Below the pieces are notes generated by a model. It saw only the letters and a list, made by a program, of their open reading frames with translations. It was not told the DNA's origin and ran no database searches. Shown here piece after piece: positions 18,449 to 25,654 of a DNA stretch of 64,000 nt. Source of the stretch: Phycisphaerales bacterium (lineage in GTDB: Bacteria > Planctomycetota > Phycisphaerae > UBA1845 > UTPLA1). The stretch spans positions 186,001 to 250,000 of the forward strand of contig JACKHI010000001.1 of assembly GCA_020639075.1 (NCBI GenBank), read 5' to 3'. The position numbers were made by a program, and so were the translations under genes. Position 1 is the stretch's first letter, and each line of letters begins with the position of its first letter.

Positions 18449-20175
18449 GTCCCCAAGAGTGCAGCGATCAGACGTGCCGAGTCGTCGCCGTCAAGATCGC
18501 CGTCTTTGTCCACATCCGACCGAAGGACCGATCGGGGATCCGCGGCGCTATCGAGCAGCGTCGCGGTAAATGCACCGATATCGTTGCCGTCGACGAGTCC
18601 ATCGCCATTGACATCGCCCGCCGGAGCGGCGTCGCCGTCCCATCGAGAAGCGTGGATCCGTTCTAAATCGTTGGTCGCGTCCTGACCGGAGGCAAGGATC
18701 CGACTCATCGAGTTATCGAGATAGATGCGGAATGCGCTGAGTCGATCGTCCGGATCGGCGCTCGGGCTGGGCAATGGGAGCGAATAACCATTTGCAAGGA
18801 ATGCCGGAACAAGAACATTTTTCGTCGCCCAGATATCGATGGCGACGGGGTCGATACCGGCGATGATCTTGTCCACTCGGGTTGCGTCCGCATAACTGGT
18901 CGACGGACCGCTGAATGGGTTTGCGTTGATCCAGATGCAGTCGAGGATGTTCAGATCCGCCAAGCGGATTTCCGCGAGAAGCGCCCCGAGTAGTCCATTC
19001 GCCGTCGCGTTATGGGAATTGGTGTTCTGGATAGCGGTCACGACACCCATGTAGTTCTTCACACAGGCAGTCGCGCCGTAAACGGCATGATGCGACTTCA
19101 GGACAGGTACATTGATGAACTTGAGGCGATCGCGGTCATACGACTGTGTCGCTTCGTCCCAGATGCCGTCGCGCAAGCTGATGTGCGTGCCATAGGTCGT
19201 CGTGAACTTTGGATAGGAGACACGCCCACCGAGTCCGGATTCCGGCGCGTAAACGATATAGCCGTCGGCGATGTCGCCCGCCGAGAACTCACTTACTGCC
19301 GAACCGCGAACGGCGGTCCAATCGAAGAGCGACACTCGATGGCCTTGTGCCGCGAATTCATCGACAATGTCGCGCGGCGACAACGCGTGGTCCTCCGCGT
19401 TGTTTTCGGGGCGATCGAAGTTGCTGACGGCTGCGAATTGCGCATTCTCGCAAACGACGACTTCTCCGACAAAGCGGTCCGGATGATCCAGTATTCGACG
19501 GATGAGCCCGCGGAGCAGATCGACGTTTGTCCCGCCGCGCTGCCCCCACTGGTAGTTGATTTTGATGACGACGACGTCGTCCAGGGCGATAATGCCGGCG
19601 TGACCGCACACGAAACTCGTTGCCTCATGAGAGCGATAGAATGGTACGCCGTTCGCGCCCATCCATCGGATCATGTCGTCAAGTCCCTGAAAGTTCTGTC
19701 CGTTGGGTCCCTGGGCGTTGTCGATCACGAAGACATCCGCCTCGTAATCGTCGCGCGGCTGCGCCGGCGGGGACGGCGTGCCGATGTCATTTGTTTCGGG
19801 CGATGGATGGCCTCCCGCCAAGCCGAGCAGGACCACCGCAAGACCCGCGATCATGAGGCGCCCTGGTGATGGGACGCGCACGCCGCCCGTGCAACCGCGG
19901 ATCACGGTCCTCAGCGCAAGCAGTGGGGCGAGAAGTCCGCTGGTTGCGGCGCCGGCTGCGGCCTGTTGGCACGGATAGCTCAGCCGACTGGGTTTGGCGC
20001 CGGATCGCAGCAATAGCCAGAGCAGGGCGATGCCCGCGCCGATCAGCAGGCTTGCGCGTGATCGGAGGAAGAGAAGGAGCGATCGATCCACGTGGTCGCG
20101 GACACGGCGTCGCTGTGGAGCCGCGTGAGTTTGCGTCTCCTGGGCGATGCTTGCGGAATCTCCCCACTCATGCAT
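18445..20175 (-). CDS. Membrane-anchored DUF362-domain protein with dockerin-like C-terminus
   Basis: A 576-residue protein. Hydrophobic stretches near residues 41-57 and 107-121 should place it in the membrane. The central region (~145-480) matches the DUF362 family: 'DDVVVIKINYQWGQRGG', 'FINVPVLKSHHAVYGAT', 'CVKNYMGVV', 'DLNILDCIW' and 'GIDPVAIDIWATK'. Some relatives carry ferredoxin domains; this one does not. Their chemistry is largely unknown. The last ~60 residues hold two calcium-loop modules, 'GDVNGDGLVDGNDIGAF' and 'SDVDKDGDLDGDDSARL', as in dockerins. GGGGAG six to seven bases before the ATG supports the start. Its stop overlaps the start of the NapH-like gene, so the two should be made together. 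Confidence 0.82.
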   Translation of the reverse strand: MHEWGDSASIAQETQTHAAPQRRRVRDHVDRSLLLFLRSRASLLIGAGIALLWLLLRSGAKPSRLSYPCQQAAAGAATSGLLAPLLALRTVIRGCTGGVRVPSPGRLMIAGLAVVLLGLAGGHPSPETNDIGTPSPPAQPRDDYEADVFVIDNAQGPNGQNFQGLDDMIRWMGANGVPFYRSHEATSFVCGHAGIIALDDVVVIKINYQWGQRGGTNVDLLRGLIRRILDHPDRFVGEVVVCENAQFAAVSNFDRPENNAEDHALSPRDIVDEFAAQGHRVSLFDWTAVRGSAVSEFSAGDIADGYIVYAPESGLGGRVSYPKFTTTYGTHISLRDGIWDEATQSYDRDRLKFINVPVLKSHHAVYGATACVKNYMGVVTAIQNTNSHNATANGLLGALLAEIRLADLNILDCIWINANPFSGPSTSYADATRVDKIIAGIDPVAIDIWATKNVLVPAFLANGYSLPLPSPSADPDDRLSAFRIYLDNSMSRILASGQDATNDLERIHASRWDGDAAPAGDVNGDGLVDGNDIGAFTATLLDSAADPRSVLRSDVDKDGDLDGDDSARLIAALLGT

Positions 20176-20206
20176 GCGGGCTCCCCTGGCGTCGGTTCGC
20201 TATCAA

Positions 20207-23200
20207 TCAAGGACCAAGCAGCGTCGCCACCATGCACGACAGGTCATCGAGATCCATCACGCCGTTGCCGCTGAAGTCGCCGTGAGCACACAGCACCGGA
20301 TCCGGCGATTCACCGAGCACGCCGCCGACGAACAGACTGATATCAAGGCCATTGGCAACGCCGTCCTCGTTCAGATCGCCGTTCAGGGTTGTCGGCGTGC
20401 AATGGCCGGCCACGCAAAGCTCGAGGCCGTTGCACGGGTCTCCATCGTCGCAGAAACTCTCATTGAGGCAGTCCACCGGGAAACTGTATTGACAATAACG
20501 ACCGATGGCCGCCGCGTCGGCATTCGTCCCGCCCCACTCCAGCCAGCTCGGCATCGGGTAGCCCGGTTGGCCGAAACGGATCTTGTGGAACAATTCCCAA
20601 GGATTCTTTTCGGCAATGGTGCCGACCCACTCCGGCGATGTCGGTGTCCCGAAGTTGATGGCCGCACCGTCAGGCCCGTGACAGGCGGAGCAGGCGACAA
20701 ACCCCTGCATTTCGTAGTTGATCATTCCTTGCCCCAGGTCGCCGATGAAGACTCCGGTCGCATCGATGTACGGATCCGTATCAATGACCTGGTTCTTCAA
20801 GAACGCCACCAGGTCCAGAATGTCAGCGTCGGTCAGTCCATAATTGGAGAAACCGTGCCCGGATGGGGGCGTGTCGAACTTGATGAGCTGATACATTTCT
20901 GCGTTGGTCAGCGACGAGCCAAGGACACCGCCGATTCCGGTATAGTGCGACCCGGAGCCGTAGGCGCCGTCGGCGCCCTTGTAGTCCCAGCCGTGACATT
21001 CCTTGCATCGATGCGTGGTGCTGCCGGATTTCTGACCGATTGTCGGATACAGCGGATGCGTCTCTGTCGGTGCGGGGGCGCCATTGACTTCCCACCACTC
21101 ATCCCAGAGCAAGCCGCCACGGATCGCGTCTCCGCATCCCGGAATGCAGTCGATTTCCAGTGCGCGCAGGGACACGTTGTCGATCATCCATCCGAGGTAG
21201 TCGTCATTCGTCGGGACGAGGTTGTCGAAGTTGAACGCGATTGTGACCGTCTGACCGGCGAAAGCCGTCAGATCCACGACACGCTCCTCCCATATCGCAG
21301 GGCTGCCGACCATTGCCCCGAGTGCGGGCTCGTCGACAACAACTGTCGGTTGGCCGTCCCGCAGCACGCGAACCTCCGGCCAGTCGCCCACTGCAAGGAG
21401 GTGACGCTGGAAGGCGGAGCAATAGGTCAACAGGATCTGTTCGCTTGCAGGCAAAGCGATCGCGGGCGTTGAAATCGAGGCGTTTTCGCGCAATCCCGTG
21501 TCGTAGTTACAGGTGGACGTTTGGCCGAAATACGCGACGTTGCTTCCGTCGCTGTCGCCGCACGCGCCAGTCGGCACGCTGCTGCAGGTGGTGCTGATGT
21601 TCCAGAGTCCGGCTAATGACCAACCGGCCGGCAGGCCGGTTTCAAAATTCGTCTCCAGATAGGTATTTGTTTCCTCGAATCCGACGTTCGCAAGGAAATA
21701 CGTGTTTGTTTCAACCGCCTGGATGGGGAGGCTCACGGAGGTTCCCGTCGTAGTTTCCGCCGTGAAGTAGTAGCGAACCGCGTCACCGCAACTCGGCGCC
21801 GGCAACGTCGCCAGATAAAGGTCGCCGCCCATCGGCACAAGAAGCGACGATGAGAAAGCGCCGCCGTCATAGCTGTACCAGAGGCGCGGCGTCGTTGCGT
21901 TGAGTACCTCCGATCCGTCCTGAATTCGCAGCACGACATCGGTTGTCTGGCACGTAGGCAGGAGGTTGGGAGCCGGATCGCCGACGAATTCCAACGCAAG
22001 GGCGAAGGATGCCGGCCCGATCGACACGCCGCTGAGCGTCGTCGGTGTTCCGGGTTCATAAAGCCCCAACGTGATCGTGACTTCCGTATTGGGCGGGGTC
22101 GAGGCGTCGAATCTGAAGTTGTAGAGCGTGCCCCAACGGAGCGGGTTGTCAGTCGTGCTCCAGACGATTTCAGACGCACTGACGACTGCATCCCAGCTGG
22201 TGTTGGAGTAAGGTTCGTCATGGGAATCCACCGCGTGGAACCCGACGTTTGTAATCGCGGTACCCGGGGCCGTGGGGATTCGAACGCTCTTTACCTTTCG
22301 GTCCATGTCGATGTTCAGCAGGGCGTATTCGTAGTGCCACGTTCCATCGCCGAGGTCCGTCGCCTTCGCGGCGAGAATGCAGCGGCCGTCTGGCGAGACA
22401 AATTCGATCGGCGGAACTTCTTCCGCGAATACCGTCTGAGTCGCGCCGCTCCATGCGTCGATCGCGAATCCGGTGACCGGCGCCGTCGACGCCCCGGTCA
22501 TCCCGAACGTCCACGTACCGCCCGGTACTCCGGAGACGGTTACCGGCTTCCACGCTGCGCTATTCATCACGTTGGTGTCGTCCGTGATCGCGTAATAGCC
22601 CTCGGAATAATAGGTGGCGCCGGGATTCGACGTTGAATCCAGGTCGGCGTCGTGAACCTGAATCCGATGTTCGATTCCGTTGTGACTGTGGTTGGGCAAC
22701 GAGAGATGCGAACCTGCGTAGGTCCACTCGCCGGTCCATGGATTCACCTCACTGCGGGGCGACAGACCGTTCTGCGATGCATTCAGACCTGCACTGTACG
22801 TGTCTGTGCAACCTGTTCCGAGCCAATCGCCGGGGCCGTGGCCGGGCTCAAATGTGCACGGAGTTCCGCACTGGGTACTCCCGAGCGCATAGAAGCCATG
22901 CTTGACCCAGGACTGCCCAATCTGCTCGAAACGGTCGGACTTCAGCCGATACATGTTCATCACGATGAACGGGTGCTCTGTATCGGGTTCCGCAAACCAC
23001 ATCAGGTCCTCGTCACCCACGTTCCATGACGTGGTTGCAACCGAGAGGCCTGTGATGGATCCAAGCCGCCCGGCTTGATACAGTCCGTAGAGTTGGCAGA
23101 ACTTCATATCCGGTCCCGTCCCGGCTCTGGGTTCACCGCCGCCTCCGCGCGGCGCGGCATAGGGCGAATCACCGTCAACCCACTCAGACTGCCATTCCGC

Positions 23201-23758
23201 CGTCAGTCGACCGATGACCAGGTTGTTCAACCCGGGGTTTCCCAGCGCGTCGGCCATCGCTTCGGAGATTCGAACGGAGGGGCAATGCAATTTGAGCATT
23301 CCCGTGTCCGGGTCGAAAGCCGTCTTGACCCTGTCAAGGTAGAGACCGGGGCCCGCATCGTGCCCCTGCAGGACTAGTTCGATACCGCCTTCGGCTCCAA
23401 CGCGGGAACGAATCGTCGGCCGATCGAACGCGTGCGCCGATCGGGCGGTCTTGAGCGTCACACTTCCCGTGTGAACGACACTCCCATCGACAATCGTCTC
23501 AACGTTGCCGAGCTTCAAATCAAATCCAAGGTCCGACAGCGAGCCCACGTCCAGCACGATCGAATCGCTTTGCGTCGCCATCGACTTTTCGCTCAGCTGC
23601 TCGATGCTGATGCCGGCGCGGTCAAGTGCCGCCGAATCCAGCGTCAACGTCGTCGTTCCGAATCGTACCGACCATGACTCGTCCGCACCGGCCGGGCTTG
23701 AAAGGGCGAGGAACAGAACGACGAACGGTGTTGCTCGTAACAACCTGAACGTAGACAT
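20207..23758 (-). CDS. Large exported di-haem cytochrome c / dockerin surface protein
   Basis: First gene of the operon, 1183 residues, with a signal peptide ending near 'SSPAGA' (residue ~25). Residues ~195-560 contain a beta-rich domain with 'QLYGLYQAGRLGSITG', 'LMWFAEPDTEHPFIVMNMY' and 'RFEQIGQSWVKHGFYAL', a pattern I recognise from planctomycete proteins of unknown function. Residues ~720-860 look like a jelly-roll (choice-of-anchor/MAM-like) domain ending 'YLGWMIDNVSL'. Two cytochrome c domains follow, with haem motifs CKECH (~916) and CSACH (~1020). The end carries dockerin-like loops ('GDLNEDGVANGLDISLF', 'GDFSGNGVMDLDDLSCM'). GGGAG eight bases upstream supports the ATG. It is probably a surface-exposed electron carrier; the substrate is unknown. 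Confidence 0.83.
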   Translation of the reverse strand: MSTFRLLRATPFVVLFLALSSPAGADESWSVRFGTTTLTLDSAALDRAGISIEQLSEKSMATQSDSIVLDVGSLSDLGFDLKLGNVETIVDGSVVHTGSVTLKTARSAHAFDRPTIRSRVGAEGGIELVLQGHDAGPGLYLDRVKTAFDPDTGMLKLHCPSVRISEAMADALGNPGLNNLVIGRLTAEWQSEWVDGDSPYAAPRGGGGEPRAGTGPDMKFCQLYGLYQAGRLGSITGLSVATTSWNVGDEDLMWFAEPDTEHPFIVMNMYRLKSDRFEQIGQSWVKHGFYALGSTQCGTPCTFEPGHGPGDWLGTGCTDTYSAGLNASQNGLSPRSEVNPWTGEWTYAGSHLSLPNHSHNGIEHRIQVHDADLDSTSNPGATYYSEGYYAITDDTNVMNSAAWKPVTVSGVPGGTWTFGMTGASTAPVTGFAIDAWSGATQTVFAEEVPPIEFVSPDGRCILAAKATDLGDGTWHYEYALLNIDMDRKVKSVRIPTAPGTAITNVGFHAVDSHDEPYSNTSWDAVVSASEIVWSTTDNPLRWGTLYNFRFDASTPPNTEVTITLGLYEPGTPTTLSGVSIGPASFALALEFVGDPAPNLLPTCQTTDVVLRIQDGSEVLNATTPRLWYSYDGGAFSSSLLVPMGGDLYLATLPAPSCGDAVRYYFTAETTTGTSVSLPIQAVETNTYFLANVGFEETNTYLETNFETGLPAGWSLAGLWNISTTCSSVPTGACGDSDGSNVAYFGQTSTCNYDTGLRENASISTPAIALPASEQILLTYCSAFQRHLLAVGDWPEVRVLRDGQPTVVVDEPALGAMVGSPAIWEERVVDLTAFAGQTVTIAFNFDNLVPTNDDYLGWMIDNVSLRALEIDCIPGCGDAIRGGLLWDEWWEVNGAPAPTETHPLYPTIGQKSGSTTHRCKECHGWDYKGADGAYGSGSHYTGIGGVLGSSLTNAEMYQLIKFDTPPSGHGFSNYGLTDADILDLVAFLKNQVIDTDPYIDATGVFIGDLGQGMINYEMQGFVACSACHGPDGAAINFGTPTSPEWVGTIAEKNPWELFHKIRFGQPGYPMPSWLEWGGTNADAAAIGRYCQYSFPVDCLNESFCDDGDPCNGLELCVAGHCTPTTLNGDLNEDGVANGLDISLFVGGVLGESPDPVLCAHGDFSGNGVMDLDDLSCMVATLLGP

Positions 23759-23908
23759 AGCGGCACTCCCCTAAGTTATTGATGTCCAGATAACCGGCAG
23801 ACTCCGCGAACGACGCCGTCGCACCCCACAACGCTCGCTACGCATCTAAGATTAATATCGCCTTGGGAGCGCCTTGCCGGAACACACGGCGAGGCCTCTC
23901 GCCACGGC

Positions 23909-23940
23909 GATACTTAAGACACTTAACGATAGTAAGTATC
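23909..23940. promoter_or_regulatory. Operator-like inverted repeat overlapping the operon promoter
   Basis: GATACTTA at 23909-23916 is matched by its exact reverse complement TAAGTATC at 23933-23940 (8-base arms, 16-base spacer). A third ACTTA copy lies at 23921-23925, which with TAAGT at 23933 forms a tighter repeat with a 7-base spacer. The right arm abuts and overlaps the minus-strand -10 box, so a bound protein would block RNA polymerase. The identity of the protein is unknown. Confidence 0.5.
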
Positions 23941-23957
23941 GGCCTAAGCCATGTCAA
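23929..23957 (-). promoter_or_regulatory. Sigma70-type promoter of the six-gene redox operon
   Basis: On the minus strand, a perfect TTGACA (-35; plus-strand bases 23952-23957) is followed after exactly 17 bases by TACTAT (-10; 23929-23934). Transcription would start near 23922, leaving a leader of about 165 bases before the ATG at 23758. The -10 lies inside the ACTTA repeat. Confidence 0.65.
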
Positions 23958-23972
23958 GAACTTTGCAAAACG

Positions 23973-24000
23973 TTGACACAGGCCGCCCGTTCCGGATAAT
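23973..24000 (+). promoter_or_regulatory. Divergent sigma70-type promoter toward the RidA-like gene
   Basis: TTGACA at 23973-23978 is followed after 16 bases by GATAAT at 23995-24000 (an overlapping TAATAT at 23997-24002 would give an 18-base spacer). The two divergent -35 boxes are only 15 bases apart. The leader to the RidA-like ATG would be about 320 bases and contains no convincing gene. Confidence 0.55.
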
Positions 24001-24005
24001 ATGCT

Positions 24006-24021
24006 TTAGTAGCTTAACTAA
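24006..24021. promoter_or_regulatory. Inverted repeat just downstream of the divergent promoter
   Basis: TTAGT at 24006-24010 and ACTAA at 24017-24021 are reverse complements separated by six bases, a 16-base element of the size usual for MarR-type operators. It contains CTTAAC, which also occurs inside the ACTTA cluster at the opposite promoter. Its position at the expected transcription start fits a repressor site. Confidence 0.4.
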
Positions 24022-24327
24022 GGCTCGGCCTGCAGGGACGTGGCGGCCATCCGGCGTTTTTGCAATCGTCATGTTCCCGCGAAATGCCGCTGAAGTTCGT
24101 TTGATGGCTATCGAGCGCGTGCGGCGATGGCTGCTTTGTGCTGCGCTGTTGCGCAGGGGCCTCCAGCAAAGGGCGCTCGTGGACTTGCCCCCAGGCTCGC
24201 GGACAAAGTCGGGCACGAGTCAATACGGGACGCCAACGCGGGCCCATCATCCGCAGTCAGGTTGCGACAGGCGTGTTCGGGACAGGGAGACGGCTCCACA
24301 ATTCAACAAGTTCGGGAGTTTGAAATC

Positions 24328-24792
24328 ATGCGTTTGATAGATACACACCGAATTCAGAAGACTCCGATCGAGAACAAGGCCGTGCTCAACGAGGCTTATG
24401 ACTATCCGAAGAAAGTCTCGTTCGTTCGGGGCATGCGCGTGGAGTTGGACAACTGCGTGTTGCTGTTTATTTCGGGTACGGCGAGCGTGGATGAGAACGG
24501 TCATTCGGTGCATATCGGAGACTTCAGGGCGCAAGCGTGGCGTATGTTCAACAACATCCGCGGGCTTCTCGAAAGCGAGGGAGCCGATTGGCACGACGTT
24601 GTGCGAACAACCTGCTATCTTGCTGACTTCCGGGACTACGATACATTCAACGAAGTACGAAACGCATTCTATGAGGATCAGCATCTCGATCCTCTTCCCG
24701 CCAGCACGTGCATTGAGGCGCGGATCTGTCGGCCGGAACTGCTCGTGGAGACAGAAGCCATTGCGATGATCCCTCGGGACAGGGCGCGATGA
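24328..24792 (+). CDS. RidA/YjgF-YER057c-UK114 family protein
   Basis: A 154-residue cytoplasmic protein of the chorismate-mutase-like trimeric RidA fold. Visible family marks are 'LLFISGTASVDENGH' (first half), 'QAWRMFNNIRGLLESEGA' and 'DVVRTTCYLADFRDYDTFN' (helix and strand), and 'PASTCIEARICRPELLVE', in which the Arg corresponds to the conserved imine-binding Arg of RidA, followed by 'TEAIAMIP'. RidA enzymes deaminate reactive enamines/imines, but many Rid subfamilies have other, unknown roles. The N-terminus is ~25 residues longer than Escherichia coli RidA. The ATG at 24328 is chosen for GGGAG nine bases upstream. It is divergent from the redox operon and may share its control. Confidence 0.85.
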   Translation: MRLIDTHRIQKTPIENKAVLNEAYDYPKKVSFVRGMRVELDNCVLLFISGTASVDENGHSVHIGDFRAQAWRMFNNIRGLLESEGADWHDVVRTTCYLADFRDYDTFNEVRNAFYEDQHLDPLPASTCIEARICRPELLVETEAIAMIPRDRAR

Positions 24793-25654
24793 GGCAAGGC
24801 GATCGCCATTCGATGGCAGCACGTATTCTGTGATCGCCATCGTATCGATGACGGCAGCCACTGGGTGGAGTGTCGCGAATTGTCGGCATCGACGGTACGT
24901 ATCCTGCGTCGGGGCCTCTCTCCATCCCAGTGGACAGGGCTGCGTTGTGCGACGATCAACAAGATGCCTTGATTGTCGCAGCTCCTGATATCCCGGTCGG
25001 TCGATCCGCAACACGACAATGTGCACCAGGCCGGTCCCCTTTGGATCAAACCCGTAATCAGCAACCTAGCTGTGGCTGCGTTCAACACAGTCCTCACGGC
25101 GATCGTCGAGAGGCACTTTGAGTCCGACGCGAGGACACAGAGCCATGATGGTACATCCTTGCTTGAAGGGATGGGAATTCAGGTTTCGTGTTGGCGTAAC
25201 TATTAGTGTTATTGGAGGTTATCACGGGGGATCCAGCGGGGCTCCGACGGTCAGCTTGCTGGTTCACCGTGTGGCCTTCATTGTCTCTGGAATGCCTGGC
25301 GTCTGAACATCTGACGTTTGGCGTCGACGTTGAGGACCGACGACAAGCGTTCGTCGGACTTCCTTATTGCGCGGAAGCTCCCGCAGCGCTCGATGCCTCT
25401 CGGCAGTGAAATCACTCATCGCGCCTGCCGAAATCGCTGGGTCCTGACCTTCACGAACAGGTAGATCAGAGATTCGGGCGTCGAATTGACCGATTCTCGC
25501 AACTCACGAACGCCTATTGGGCGAAGCCGAGTTTGGCGCTACAATCCGGCATCGATGGTCCGGCATCGTGGCCGGTCTGAATTCACACGAATAATCCGAG
25601 CAACGCCGTTCGGAACGAGAACATCCAATCTCAATTTCAAGCCAAGGAGCGACT
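24793..25654 (+). other. 862-base region without a convincing gene
   Basis: Short open frames exist on both strands but none has family-like sequence or a good ribosome-binding site. Two imperfect copies of a motif beginning GATCGCCAT and continuing TCGATG then GCAGC occur at about 24800-24820 and 24832-24860. The last ~140 bases hold the katG promoter candidate and its leader. Confidence 0.5.
25517..25545 (+). promoter_or_regulatory. Candidate katG promoter
   Basis: TTGGGC (25517-25522) is separated by 17 bases from TACAAT (25540-25545), which matches the -10 consensus at five of six positions. The -35 is weak, as is common for activator-dependent promoters. The start codon of katG is about 100 bases downstream. 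Confidence 0.4.

Noticed and set aside
20147..21472. Long plus-strand open frame opposite the di-haem protein gene
   Set aside because: The opposite strand has haem motifs, domains and a good start; the translation here resembles no family.
23951..24337. Open frame between the divergent promoters and the RidA-like gene
   Set aside because: It starts inside the promoter region, has no ribosome-binding site and an implausible composition; the stretch is better explained as leader.
24870..25409. Several short open frames in the gap before katG
   Set aside because: None has a credible start context or protein-like composition, and they overlap one another in different frames.
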